A stretch of DNA of 64,000 nucleotides from Plasmodium relictum (lineage: Eukaryota; Apicomplexa; Aconoidasida; Haemosporida; Plasmodiidae). The notes beneath the pieces were generated by a model. It saw only the letters and a list, made by a program, of their open reading frames with translations, searched no databases and had not been told where the DNA came from. A program made the position numbers and the translations under genes. The DNA is taken from the NCBI RefSeq assembly GCF_900005765.1, contig NC_041690.1:1240001-1304000 (forward strand), written 5' to 3'. Of this stretch, positions 46,901-58,582 are shown piece after piece. Numbering within the stretch: the first letter of the stretch is position 1; every line of letters starts with the position of its first letter.

Positions 46901-47748
46901 ATGACAGAAAATACTTCAATAAGAAGAAGATACGAGAAAAGCTTTACTGATAGACCTGGTTTCACAGAAGATGAAATTGAAGAAATAAGGGAAGCTTTTA
47001 ATTTATTAGATACAGATGGAACTGGTATATAAGTCATATAATATTTATGATACAATTTTTTGTTATTATTTTACATTCTCTTTTATAATTACTTGTTTTT
47101 CTTTGTTTCATGTTAGTTTTTTTCATAATTTATTATTATTTTTATTTATAACTTTATATTATTTAAATTATTTTTTTTTGTTTATTTTGTTTTTAATATT
47201 AAAGGTACGATAGATCCCAAAGAAATAAAATGTGCAATGCAAAGTTTAGGTTTAGATGTAAAAAACCCTATGATATTTAGAATGATAGCGGATTTAGAAA
47301 AAGACGGTTATTCAACAATTGATTTTGAAGAATTTATGGAAGTCATAACTTCAAAATTAGTAATTTTTTTCTTTTTTTTTTATGTTTTTTTTCTTTTTTT
47401 TATTCCACATTTTAAATAAAATTTATTGTAAAATATTATTTTCTCCTTACAAATTATTTTCTTTATTAAAAATATCCCTTTTCAAATAAACGTTTTCTTT
47501 TTTTTTTTTTATTTAAACAGGGAAATAAAGACACAAGAGAAGGTATTCAAAGAATATTTAATTTATTTGATGATGATAAAACAGGCACAATTTCATTAAA
47601 AAATTTAAAAAGAGTTGCAAAAGAATTAGGAGAAACATTAACTGATGAAGAATTAAGAGACATGATAGATCGTGCTGATTCTAAGGGAGAAGGAGAAATT
47701 TCTTTTGAAGATTTTTATACAATAATGACAAAAAAAAATTTTCTGTAA
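46901..47748 (+). CDS. CEN2: Centrin, three exons
   Basis: Exons 46901-47024, 47205-47359 and 47521-47748 join in phase for 168 residues. Four EF-hands are present. EF1 has a full loop (DTDGTGTIDPKE). The EF2 loop is degenerate ([12 protein letters not shown], with Glu and Tyr at coordinating positions). EF3 ([12 protein letters not shown]) has Asn at position 12, as in other centrins, and EF4 is [12 protein letters not shown]. The N-terminus is short and basic ([20 protein letters not shown]), and LREAF-type and [11 protein letters not shown]-type centrin signatures are visible (IREAFNLLD and [20 protein letters not shown]). Centrins are Ca2+-binding proteins of centriolar plaques and basal bodies that take part in schizogony. 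The assignment to centrin-2 rests on my memory of the locus; it could be another paralogue. Confidence 0.85.
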
Positions 47749-48556
47749 GAAAATTATTTAAATTATTTAATAGGAAAAGGGGAAGAAAAAATTTTAGTTA
47801 TATAAATTCTTTTAAAATTTTTTACATTTTTTTTGAATCGATTTATAGCAAATTATTAATTCCAGATCAATTTTTTGTTTTATTATTATTATATCAGAAA
47901 ATTATATAAGTTTATTTGATTAAAAGTTACGATTATATATAATACCATAGTATTTCTATACAATTCATTATATAAAAATTACAATATAGAAAAATATTTA
48001 TTGTATCACTATAGGAAATTCTACAATTCAATATATTAAATATACATATATATAATTAGTTGATTTATATAAACCGCATATTTGTATAAGAGATACCAAT
48101 AATAACAATTTTTTTCTTTTTTTTAGTAATTTATTTTCCCATTTGTATTTATGCCTATATACATAAATGTATATATATATTTTAAAGAGAAAATACAATA
48201 ACATAAACGCTTTTTTAAGTATTTTTGCAATGCTAAATCTTCATATTTTTATAAAAATATTTTTCATTATATACATATTCTAAAATTTTTTATTTTCTAT
48301 TTTCATTATAAATGAAATATTGATTATTTTTTTTTTTTAAATAAAATTTTTTTGATAATTTAAAAACATTTTATATATATTAAGAATTTCGTGAAATATT
48401 AACATAAAAAATTGAATAAAAAAAACTCTAATGATGTTATATAAATGCAAACATGTTTGTAATTATATATATATATATAATGAATTATAAAAAAAAATAA
48501 AGATTTTAAGAATTATAAAATATATTTTTAACTTAAGTATGCACATCTAATTAAAC
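47749..48556. other. Convergent 3' flank
   Basis: AT-rich 3' UTR space between centrin and the nucleoporin. No other feature is seen. Confidence 0.5.
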
Positions 48557-51500
48557 TTAATTTATTGAATGCTGATTAGTAAATTTATGTTTTATATATG
48601 TAAACAACTCTTTGATTTGTTCTTTTGGATAAATGTAGGAATCATCAGATAAAGTGGAATAAATAGTATTATTAAATGCTAATAGATTTCTATACATATC
48701 TTCAACAATATTTAGTGAAAAATCTTTGCTATTGAAAACATATTTAAATAAATATAAAGTATCAATAATTATATTTCTCAAATTTATAATTATATATATA
48801 TTGATATCATTTATAATTTCTTTTTCTATTTTCATAATTATTTCTACTAGTGTATTAATTACTTCAATTACTTTTTTGCCATTTACTTTTATTACATTAA
48901 CTAAGTTATCCATAATTTGATTCTCATTATTTGATTTTTCCATATGATAAAGTTCTTTTTTTTTAAAAAAATTGATGTATTCAAAAAAATGCATTTTCAT
49001 AAAATCATTTATATTTGCCACTTGAGTATATAAATGAAAGTGTTTATTATGAACTTTCTCATAATCTTTTACCAAAGTATGATTTATCAAGCTAGTTGAA
49101 ATTTTTTTATAAAAATATTCTCCTTTTAATGAATATATATTAACTAAATCATCTAAGAGTGATTTATTAACCATGTAGAGAAAATAGCATGCAAATTTGT
49201 TTTCTTCATTATTAGCACTTGTTTTAACTCTAGTATTGTAATCTTCTTTATGTAAACTAAAAATATTAAAACTTATTATTTTTTCTATAATATTAAATTT
49301 TATACATTTGGATATATCTTTGAAAAAGAATGAATAATAATCTAAATACTCTGAATCATTTACATTATTTAACTCCCCGTTGGATTTTTGTAGATTTATC
49401 CATTCTGTTGGAATAATATCTTCGTGAACTTTAATATAGGAATTAATCAAATTTTTATGAAATATATAATCATTATATATATTATTCTTTTGTGACTTTG
49501 TTCTATAACGTTCAAAATATAAAGCAAATTTTATAGCATTTTCAATATCGTTCAAAGAATAAAATTTTTTGAAAAGCATATAGGCTATTTTTGTTTTAAA
49601 AATATACTCATATCTGAAATCACTAAATAAATATGAATTATTGAAAAAATTTTCTAAAATAATATAATCATTGTATGAATGTACAATTCTGTCAAATAAT
49701 ACATTAAATAATAATATAGGCATCTGAAACATAACGTATAAATTATTTTTAATATGATTTAAATAAGCACATGCTATTTCAATTTCATTATAACTCATTA
49801 AGTGAGATATATTTTTTAATTGAATATTTATGTAATATAACAAATTTTTATCACAAAGTTTCTTTAATATATTAATTTTCTCATTTTTTGAATTCATAGA
49901 TTTTTCTTTTAAATTATCAATATTATTTTTCAAATTATTATTTGTTTCACTCAAATTTGAAAATTGATTTTTCTTCATATCATCTATATTTTCTACTTTA
50001 TCAGTTGAAAAATAATTATAATGCTTCAGCATTGCTAATAAATTAATGTACAAATATTCATATTTTTCCATTTTAAAAATTTTATATTTTTTCAATACAT
50101 TTAAAATATTATTTTTTAGCATTAACTCTAATAGGATACATTCACAAGCACTTAATTTTTTTACTTTTATATGAGAAGGTAATTTAAATTTGCTTTTTCT
50201 ACTTTTTATTTTTGCAAAATATATGTACTTTTCTTTTATATTTATATTCAATGATTCATTTTTGTAATTATTATCCAATACATCAGATATATCACTACTA
50301 TTAGAATTTAAAATATTCATTAAGTTATTTTCTTTTAAATAACTTTCATCTTTATTTTTTCGTTGATCATCTTCATCTTCTTCATCCTCCTCCTCTGTCT
50401 CTTCACTTTCTTCTTCCTCCTCTTCTTCTTCTTCTTCTTCTTCTTCTTCTTCTTCTTCTTTCTCTTCCTCTTCCTCTTCCTCTTCCTCTTTTTCTTCCTC
50501 TTTCTCTTCCTCTTCTTTTTCTTCCTCTTTTCTATCATCTAACTTGTCATATTTTTGTTTCTTATTTTTATTACTTTTGTAAATATCACAATTTACATTA
50601 TTGCTATAAGAAAAATCACTATTACATTGTTCAATTGTTTTTTTTTTATGTTTTAAATTTGTTGTAACTAATTTATAAATTGAATATGGTGTATATTGAT
50701 TATTATGCAAACTTGATGATGAATATAGGGTAGATACATTGGCGTTTGAATTTTTTTTTTTTTTTTTTTTACTTTTTTTTTGATCAAATTTCTGGTTTAA
50801 ATCTGAATATTTATAATTAAAAGACTTATTATTTTTATATAAATTCATATAATAATTTAAGTAGCAAGGATAAATTTTATTCGTATACATGAAATTCTGA
50901 AAATTTTTTTGGATATCACCACTATTTTTTTGATACCAAAAATGATAAATATTAAATGCATCAAATAATGAAAGTTTAGCATTTTTTAGCACATTAATAT
51001 TTTCTGTTGATAAAAACAAAACACTTTCATAAATACAACAATTTTTATCTAAAGATTTTAATAATTTTTTTGATAATTCATGTATTCGCTCAAATAAAGT
51101 AAAATTATATGTTTCATCAAATTCATTTTTAATTTTAATTAATCTATTACAAAATTTGTTTATTTTTTCATTATGTGGATAAAATAAAATAACTTTTTCT
51201 GCCCAATAATTTAAATGAAAATTTAAAACGCATAAAAATAAGTTTTGTCTTAAATCTTGTAGATCTAACATATCTTTATCTAAATCTACTTCAATGCTGT
51301 CAAACGATATTTTTTTGTTATATTCAACTATTCTATCAATTGTTTTTCTATAAGTAATGGTATTTTCCTTTCTTGTATTTTTTATATCGTTATAACTACT
51401 TTCTTGGTGTATTAAATATTCTCGCATGAGCATTTTTTCATCATGATCAAATATATCTTCTCTTTGCCTCTTCATAACTCTAATTTTATTTATTTCATTC

Positions 51501-54500
51501 TCCTTAAAATTTTTCTCCTTTTGATTTATATCTATTATATTTTCGTTGTTATGATTTTGTAAATTATAATTCGTTTGCAATATAATTCTCTCTTCTTTTT
51601 GTATATTGTTACTTTCTGAATTTTTTAAATTTAAGCTATTATTAATAAAGTTTTCTGTCTTTTTTTCTTCATTTTTGTTTTTTTTCATAAAGTTTAAGTC
51701 TTCAACTGGATTTTGTTTTAAATGAAAATCATCACTTTTAAGATTACTGATTTCATTAATACATTTGTTATCATTATTTAAAATATTATTATCTATATGT
51801 GTTTCAGCATTTACATTGAAAACATTTTTTTCAACTAAATTATTTTCTTTAAAAGTTATCTTTGTTTCATTCACTGATTCATTTTTTTTATCTTCACTAA
51901 AAACATCATTTTTTATATCATTATTAGATATACTGTGAAATTTCAATGTATTTAATATATTTTTAGTATCATTCAATGCATTACCAATTTTACTTTTTTT
52001 AAAAAACATACTTTCATCATTATTTATATTCTTCTCATTAAAATACATATTATTATCATTTACATTTTTCATACATAATTCTTTTAAATCATTTTTTCCA
52101 TTAATTTTTGATTCTTTGTCAAATACTGTTATTTCTTTGTTAAAAAGCTTTCCTTTTTCCTGGTCATTGGTGCCAGATTCATCTTTTTCTTCTATATCAA
52201 AATTTCTCCTTCTTTTTCTATTCTTCACATCATCATAATTTATATTATCTCTGAACTTATTTTCATCTAAGTCTTTCATGCTTAAAGCACTATTATTATT
52301 ATTATTCAATGCAAATGTACTTTCACTTCCTGATTTTAATATAGAGTTCTCCTTTTCTTTCTTATTACTATCAATTGCAAAAATTGAAGTTTTATTTTTT
52401 TCTTCTTTATTATTATCTACACTAAATATACTTTTATTTTTTTCTTCCTTGTTATTATCAATTGCATAAAATGAAGTTTTATTTTCTTCTTCTTTATTAT
52501 CATCTACACTAAATATACTTTTATTTTTTTCTTCTTTGTTATTATCAATTGCAAAAATTGAGGTTTTATTTTTTTCTTCTTTGTTATTATCAATTGCAAA
52601 AATTGAGGTTTTATTTTTTTCTTCTTTGTTATTATCAATTGCAAAAATTGAAGTTTTATTTTTTTCTTCTTTATTATCATCTAACCTAAATATACTTTTA
52701 TTTTTTTCATCTTTGTTATTATCGATTGCAAAAATTGAAGTTTTATTTTTTTCTTCTTTATTATCGTCTTTTTCCTTTTTAATACTTGTTTCAGAATCAT
52801 TTTGAAGTATATTATTAAATCCCTTAAAAGTATTTTTATCATCTTTGGATACCAATTCAACGTTTTGCTCTAAATTGCTATCTTTAGTTTTGTATTTATT
52901 TTTTTCCCCCTGTAAATTCATTAACAAAGTTTTTGTGTCTATTTTTATATTATTTTTTTTTTCATCTTTTTCAACATATCCAAATATACTCTTGGTTTTA
53001 AGCTCACATGAGCTTTCATCTTTTTCTTTCTCTTTTTTTGTTTTTTCTTCTGTTTCCTTTTCTTTAAATGTTTTACTAAGAAATAAATTACTTTTTATAT
53101 TATTATTTTCAGATTGATTATTGGATAATGTACCTTTTTGATTATCATTGTTTGTGTTTTCTTGGAACGACAGTAAATTATTGTTAGATCCAAATATTAT
53201 TTTGTTATCACTCACATTTTGTTTTTTATTATTTATGTTAAAATTGTTATTTTTATTTAAATTGAATAAAGACATCGAATTATTATCCGATGGATTTATA
53301 TTAAAAAGGGATAAATTAGTAGAGTTATTTGCATTTAGAAGATTCTTTGAAGAAGATGCTAATGATGAATCCACATTATGAGCATCATTGGAATTATTAT
53401 TATTATTCGAAAATAATGATAACATACTATTTTTAATTGTTTTTTTTTTTCTTTCTTCTAATGTTAATTTTTTGACAGGAATACTTAAATTTTGTGATTT
53501 ATTAATTTCACCTTTATTAATATCATTTGAATTAAAAAAAATATTATTTCCAAAATTATTATTATTATTATTATTATTGTTATTATTACTGTTATTATTA
53601 TTATTATTACTATTGTTATTATTATTGTTATTGTTACTACTATTTGATACTGTATTAAAAATATTCTGATTTGTATTCTTTAACATATTAGAATTTTGAT
53701 TAAATATATTATTATTAGCATTACATAATAAATTATTATTAGATGGAACATTGAATATGGTATTATTTGTAGTAGATATACTATTATTATTATTTTGACC
53801 AAATATCACTTTAAGTGGTTTATCTTGATTATTTAATAAATTATCTTTATTCATATATGATGAAGAAAATATATTATTTTCTTGATTTAAAGCATTAGAA
53901 GATAGAAGAGTATTTTTTGTTGTTCTTCTAGAAAATAAAGGTTTTTTATTAACACTAAATTTTGGACCACTATCATTAGAAAATTTTAAATCTTTAAATA
54001 ATTCTTTTGACCCATGTTCATTATTAAAAAGAGTAACAAGTTGATTTTCATTCTGTGATTTGTTCAAAGGATTAAATGATTGAGATGTTGAGTTGATTTG
54101 AGATAAATTATTGCAGACATTATTATTTGATAAATTATTATTATTTATATTTAAAATATTATTATTAAAATTATTTGCTGATTTACTAAATGGACTTTGT
54201 TGCATTCCATTCATCTGGCTACCAAAAATATTTACATGACCTGAACTGCTTTTGTTAAAAATAGTTTCATCTGTTTTGGTATTCGAAAAAATATTTGATT
54301 TTGATGTATTAATATTATTATCAAAAATAGATTTAGAATTCAATGGAATGTTGGAATTATTCATATTACTATTCATTATATTTCCTGATAGCAATGAAAA
54401 AGATGTTTCCTCTTTATTTTTTGGATTAAAAATGGATGCAGTAGTATTTGATTGAGAAGCATTTAATAAATCTTTATTTTTATCCAAATTATTTATTTGT

Positions 54501-56230
54501 TTATTTTCAAAAATATTATTTTTCTGACTATTATTAAGAGAAAAAATATTTTTATCATTATTATTAACATTTCTAAATAATGTATTAAAACCAGTTTTTT
54601 CAAAACCAAAAAAATTATTATTAGACGTATTAGCATTTGATATATTTAAATTGGAGTTATTTTTTGATCCGAAAATGCTTAAAGGTTTATTCTGTGAATC
54701 GTTTAATATATTCAGGTTAGTATTAACTTTGTTATCTATGTTATTATTTATGTTATTTTTAACGCCAAAAAGGTTTGATGTAGGAACATTATTTGTATTA
54801 TTGATTGATAAATTAAAATTGCTCATATTACTTTGTGAACTTAAGTCATTAGAAAGTCCTACTCTATAATTAGGAATTAAGTTATTATTCGATTGATTAT
54901 TATTTAATGCATTGCCAAATATAGAGGTGGAATTAATATTCTTTTTGAATAAACCATTTTCTGTATTTTTATTATTAAATATATTATTATTCTGATCGAA
55001 TCCCTTAAATGAAGAATTAAAATTATTTAATGAAGAATTGTTAGTATTCTTCATATTTGTCATTGTATTATTAAAAAAAGAATTAGTTGAACTCTGAAAA
55101 TTACCAAAATTATTTATTTTATTTAAATTTTCTAAATTTTGTTTATTTTTTTTTTCTATATCAGCTAAATCGGAAAATCCTCCTCCTGTTTGTTTAAATC
55201 TATTTTTAACAAATGGATAATCTAAAACTCCATTTTCAAAATAACTACTACTCGTATTATGATGATGAACATTTTTTTTCCTTTTTTTCTTGGCATGAGA
55301 AATATTAAAAATTTTGGGGTGTAAATTAATAAAAACTTCCAAATGCTCATTTATCTTACTTATTGCTTTTTTAATATCTAATTTATTATTCATATAATTT
55401 AAAAACCAAATAAAAATATTATAATTAGAATATTCCTGAGAATACCAATATTTATGTATAATAAAATTGGTTATATGATAGAAAATTTCTAAATTATTAA
55501 ATTTCTTTTTTTCAACGGATAATATATTTTTAAATTCTATTATATAATAATTTTTTTGAAAATTCAAACATTTTGTTTCTTTTCCAATTTCCGTTTTGTT
55601 TTCATCATTTTCTATTTCCTCTTGATGTGTCTCATCGTCTTCATCCCCATAGTTAGAATTAGCAGTTAACCTTAATGACCTTTTTTTTGATTCCTTGTTC
55701 TGTTTTAACGCTATATTATGATAAGTTTCTACTATTTTTTGTTCATCTTCTTTTAAACTTTTAAAATTTTTTATATTTATATTTTTTTTATTTTGAAAAT
55801 AATCAAATAATAAACAGATAATTGTTAATATTTTTTGATAATATAAATTTTCACAATCTAGTTTTCTTTCAATCAAATATTGTAGTTTAACTAAAAGTTT
55901 TTCTATATTATAATCTAAAGTTGATTTATCTAAATTTTTATCTTTGTCATCATTTCTATATAATCTCTCATTATATAAACATATTTTATATAAATGAATA
56001 TACCACTTTTTTTTAAATTCATTTTCATCATTTTCAAAATTTAAAATAGAAGTAAAATAATTTAACAAGTTATTTTTATTATCTGCTGTCACTAAACATC
56101 TTGGCTTATTTTTTTTTGGGGTTGAAAATATTTGCTCATATATAATCTCTTTATCAATTGTTTTTTCTTTCCTGTTTTCAACCTTTTCACAGTTTTTTCT
56201 CTTCCTACTTTGTAAAATCATATCGTTCAC
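48557..56230 (-). CDS. Giant FG-repeat nucleoporin
   Basis: Single exon, 2557 residues (about 300 kDa). The N-terminal 330 residues are helical and charged. Residues about 370-1080 form an Asn/Ser-rich disordered region with scattered FG motifs (SIFGNALN, LFGVKNN, SIFGSKNN, NIFGSQMNG, VIFGQNNN, IIFGSNNN, SIFGYVEK), the hallmark of nucleoporins that bind transport receptors. It is followed by a tandem array at about 1145-1300. An acidic Glu run lies near 1900-1945. The C-terminal 600 residues are alpha-helical (from LKKYKIFKMEKYEYLYINLL onward) and probably anchor the protein in the pore scaffold. Plasmodium has several large, poorly conserved FG nucleoporins, and I cannot say which numbered one this is. 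It lies beside the PDH E1 beta gene, as I recall for P. falciparum chromosome 14. Confidence 0.82.
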   Translation of the reverse strand: MNDMILQSRKRKNCEKVENRKEKTIDKEIIYEQIFSTPKKNKPRCLVTADNKNNLLNYFTSILNFENDENEFKKKWYIHLYKICLYNERLYRNDDKDKNLDKSTLDYNIEKLLVKLQYLIERKLDCENLYYQKILTIICLLFDYFQNKKNINIKNFKSLKEDEQKIVETYHNIALKQNKESKKRSLRLTANSNYGDEDDETHQEEIENDENKTEIGKETKCLNFQKNYYIIEFKNILSVEKKKFNNLEIFYHITNFIIHKYWYSQEYSNYNIFIWFLNYMNNKLDIKKAISKINEHLEVFINLHPKIFNISHAKKKRKKNVHHHNTSSSYFENGVLDYPFVKNRFKQTGGGFSDLADIEKKNKQNLENLNKINNFGNFQSSTNSFFNNTMTNMKNTNNSSLNNFNSSFKGFDQNNNIFNNKNTENGLFKKNINSTSIFGNALNNNQSNNNLIPNYRVGLSNDLSSQSNMSNFNLSINNTNNVPTSNLFGVKNNINNNIDNKVNTNLNILNDSQNKPLSIFGSKNNSNLNISNANTSNNNFFGFEKTGFNTLFRNVNNNDKNIFSLNNSQKNNIFENKQINNLDKNKDLLNASQSNTTASIFNPKNKEETSFSLLSGNIMNSNMNNSNIPLNSKSIFDNNINTSKSNIFSNTKTDETIFNKSSSGHVNIFGSQMNGMQQSPFSKSANNFNNNILNINNNNLSNNNVCNNLSQINSTSQSFNPLNKSQNENQLVTLFNNEHGSKELFKDLKFSNDSGPKFSVNKKPLFSRRTTKNTLLSSNALNQENNIFSSSYMNKDNLLNNQDKPLKVIFGQNNNNSISTTNNTIFNVPSNNNLLCNANNNIFNQNSNMLKNTNQNIFNTVSNSSNNNNNNNNSNNNNNNSNNNNNNNNNNNFGNNIFFNSNDINKGEINKSQNLSIPVKKLTLEERKKKTIKNSMLSLFSNNNNNSNDAHNVDSSLASSSKNLLNANNSTNLSLFNINPSDNNSMSLFNLNKNNNFNINNKKQNVSDNKIIFGSNNNLLSFQENTNNDNQKGTLSNNQSENNNIKSNLFLSKTFKEKETEEKTKKEKEKDESSCELKTKSIFGYVEKDEKKNNIKIDTKTLLMNLQGEKNKYKTKDSNLEQNVELVSKDDKNTFKGFNNILQNDSETSIKKEKDDNKEEKNKTSIFAIDNNKDEKNKSIFRLDDNKEEKNKTSIFAIDNNKEEKNKTSIFAIDNNKEEKNKTSIFAIDNNKEEKNKSIFSVDDNKEEENKTSFYAIDNNKEEKNKSIFSVDNNKEEKNKTSIFAIDSNKKEKENSILKSGSESTFALNNNNNSALSMKDLDENKFRDNINYDDVKNRKRRRNFDIEEKDESGTNDQEKGKLFNKEITVFDKESKINGKNDLKELCMKNVNDNNMYFNEKNINNDESMFFKKSKIGNALNDTKNILNTLKFHSISNNDIKNDVFSEDKKNESVNETKITFKENNLVEKNVFNVNAETHIDNNILNNDNKCINEISNLKSDDFHLKQNPVEDLNFMKKNKNEEKKTENFINNSLNLKNSESNNIQKEERIILQTNYNLQNHNNENIIDINQKEKNFKENEINKIRVMKRQREDIFDHDEKMLMREYLIHQESSYNDIKNTRKENTITYRKTIDRIVEYNKKISFDSIEVDLDKDMLDLQDLRQNLFLCVLNFHLNYWAEKVILFYPHNEKINKFCNRLIKIKNEFDETYNFTLFERIHELSKKLLKSLDKNCCIYESVLFLSTENINVLKNAKLSLFDAFNIYHFWYQKNSGDIQKNFQNFMYTNKIYPCYLNYYMNLYKNNKSFNYKYSDLNQKFDQKKSKKKKKKNSNANVSTLYSSSSLHNNQYTPYSIYKLVTTNLKHKKKTIEQCNSDFSYSNNVNCDIYKSNKNKKQKYDKLDDRKEEEKEEEEKEEEKEEEEEEEEEKEEEEEEEEEEEEEEEEESEETEEEDEEDEDDQRKNKDESYLKENNLMNILNSNSSDISDVLDNNYKNESLNINIKEKYIYFAKIKSRKSKFKLPSHIKVKKLSACECILLELMLKNNILNVLKKYKIFKMEKYEYLYINLLAMLKHYNYFSTDKVENIDDMKKNQFSNLSETNNNLKNNIDNLKEKSMNSKNEKINILKKLCDKNLLYYINIQLKNISHLMSYNEIEIACAYLNHIKNNLYVMFQMPILLFNVLFDRIVHSYNDYIILENFFNNSYLFSDFRYEYIFKTKIAYMLFKKFYSLNDIENAIKFALYFERYRTKSQKNNIYNDYIFHKNLINSYIKVHEDIIPTEWINLQKSNGELNNVNDSEYLDYYSFFFKDISKCIKFNIIEKIISFNIFSLHKEDYNTRVKTSANNEENKFACYFLYMVNKSLLDDLVNIYSLKGEYFYKKISTSLINHTLVKDYEKVHNKHFHLYTQVANINDFMKMHFFEYINFFKKKELYHMEKSNNENQIMDNLVNVIKVNGKKVIEVINTLVEIIMKIEKEIINDINIYIIINLRNIIIDTLYLFKYVFNSKDFSLNIVEDMYRNLLAFNNTIYSTLSDDSYIYPKEQIKELFTYIKHKFTNQHSIN
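50400..50530 (-). repeat. Poly-Glu (GAA/GAG) coding tract in the nucleoporin
   Basis: A run of about 40 Glu codons with occasional Lys, written as TTC/CTC triplets on the plus strand. It separates the FG-rich half from the C-terminal helical half. Confidence 0.85.
52340..52790 (-). repeat. Tandem 42-45 bp repeats in the nucleoporin (SIFAI units)
   Basis: Nine to ten in-frame units of 14-15 residues with consensus TSIFAIDNNKEEKNK. A variant, SIFSVDDNKEEKNK, alternates irregularly with it. The SIF core recalls the SIFG of the neighbouring FG motifs but lacks the Gly. Nucleotide identity between units is very high, which points to recent expansion by slippage or unequal exchange. Confidence 0.88.
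53545..53640 (-). repeat. Asn-rich AAT/AAC coding microsatellite in the nucleoporin
   Basis: Triplet-repeat tract encoding nearly uninterrupted Asn with a few Ser. It lies within the FG region. Confidence 0.8.
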
Positions 56231-58582
56231 TTTTTTTTTCAGAAAATTTGAGAATGAGATTTTCTTTTAAACATAATTTTTTCCTTTTTTATTTTTCAAA
56301 AAAAAAAAAAAATAATAAAATTCGCACGTTACTTTTTCTATTTTGCTCCTTTTATTAATTGTAATGAATATAAATATACAAGAATATATACAAATATATA
56401 AATAACATTAATATAAAATATGAAGTATTCTTATAGATAATATAAAATTTATATATTACATATATATATATATTAACAATATAACTTGTAGATATGAACA
56501 AATTTAAAAATTTTAATTCTTTCCAAATTTTCTATTTTTTAAAGCTTTTTCTAATTTTTCATTTTTTGTTGATAATAAAATTTGTCGTTTTTATGGTTTT
56601 TCAATTTTTTATCTTTTTTTTTTTTTTTTTTCATTTAATACTTATAAAATTTTTAATAATTTTCATGAATAAATTGAAATTTCATAATTATTATGTTTTA
56701 TATATATATGTATTTATTTATATTTTTTTTTTTTTTTTGCTATAAAAAAATATTTTGATAATATTTTTATTATTAAAAAAAAATTTCATGTAAAAAAATA
56801 TTAAGTTTGTATTTATATATGCGTACCATCAACATACGAATGTTTATCTTAAAATAAAGCATGAATGCAATTTTATATATTTCATTTTATAAATATTTTA
56901 TACACACTTAAAATGTATTAATTTTTTAGTATAAGAATTATTTTTGCTATTTTCTTTATTTTTAAATATTAAGATAAAAAAAAGAAAATATATATATATA
57001 TATATATGTATAAGAATAAAAACAAACGGATGTATTTCTTAAGAGAAAATTTTTTTTTGTAATTTAAAAAAATTTAGTAAGAGTTTAAAATATGTTTTTT
57101 AATTGATATTAAATATTTTTTTTTCTTTTATCGAATAAGAATCATTTGCATATATATACTTATTTGAACAAAAAAAAAAAAATTGGTTCGGATTATAAAT
57201 GTAAGATTTATAAATATTTATACATACAGGAATCTCATTTTATTTTATATTATAATAGTATACGTAATTTTTCAAATATTTTTTTTTTATTTTTAGTAAT
57301 ATTAATTATATATAAAAAAAAATTATATAGTAAGTAGATATTTTGAGTAATTTTTTCTCTTTTATTTGTAAAATATGAGTTTGCATTACTTCTGAAAAGA
57401 TAAATTATGATATATTAATTTATAAGCATATTTTTATTTTGTTTACATTTTTCTTAAAATTATTTTTCTCTAAACATATACAAAGAAAAAAAAAAAATAT
57501 ATTAACATAAATTTTTTATAATTAAATTATCTTATAGTCTTTAAATATTTTTTTCTTATTCATTTGTTGTTTATTAAATATTAAAGAAATTAAAATTTAT
57601 TAGAATGATTTAAAAAAAAGGATAAATATTTAAATAATTATTAAAAGGAACTATTGAGTATCTTAATTAAAATTCTTTTAATAAAAAGTTGTAAAAAGAA
57701 AAATAAAAATATATATAAGGATTGTTTTTACTTATTCTCTAATTTTTTTTGGATTAATTTTATATTTTTAGTGATAAAAAAAAAAAAAAAAAAAATTTTT
57801 CTATAGAATAATTTTTTTTTTAAATATGAAATATTGAACTTTCTCTTAGACTTAAATGCATACATCTTTTTTGTAAATAAAAAAACTTTTATACTAAATA
57901 TTATTCTGTAAATTATTAAAATATATATGTATTGCATAAAATATATACATATAAAAAAAATTATTTATGTATTAATGCCGTTTGTATTTAATATCGTATT
58001 TTCTTATTTTTATATCATTTTGATGTATAATTAAAACAAAATTATTGATTGCTAAAAAAAAAAACTACTTTTTTCATTATATAAAAAAATTCATCATACA
58101 AAACAGTTATTTCAATGTAAAAATATATTATTACAATAAATAAATTTCCTTTTAAGTTTGGTTTTTTTTTTTTTTATAAAAATAAATTATTCTCACATAA
58201 AAATATACTGTTTCAATAATGAATTACAAATCATTATAGATATATTTAGTCTCTTTTCAAAAACGTGCTCATAATACGTATGATCATTTCAAAAATATCA
58301 TTTTATTATTATTAAATTATTTTATCTTATAATTATTTAAAATTTTACATTTAATAAAGTTGCACATTAATTGTTAAATTATTCCACATCACTATCAAAC
58401 TTTTTTTTTTTTTTTTTATTATAGTTAATTTGTTTTAGTTATTGTTGTAATTCTTTGATATATTTTAATTTATATTATTAATTACTTTGTAACTAACCTT
58501 ATGAGATGCCTTAAAAATATCTTGCTATCATTATATATATTAAACATATTATAAATAGAAAAAAATTTAAGAATAAGATATA
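56231..58582. other. Divergent promoter region of nucleoporin and PDH E1 beta
   Basis: This 2.35-kb spacer contains long T tracts (56610-56630, 58400-58417), TA runs (56990-57008) and no convincing ORF. Short open frames here consist of Phe, Ile, Lys and Tyr codons only. Confidence 0.5.

Noticed and set aside
47237-47419. Independent 60-residue protein
   Set aside because: It is the second exon of the centrin gene running into its intron.
50335-50538. Lys/Arg-rich frame
   Set aside because: It is an alternative frame of the poly-Glu tract in the nucleoporin.
52278-53669. Several Leu/Ser-rich frames on the plus strand
   Set aside because: They are antisense shadows of the nucleoporin repeats.
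56494-56745. Phe-rich 83-codon frame
   Set aside because: Composition is that of random T-rich DNA and there is no conserved-looking motif or splice support.
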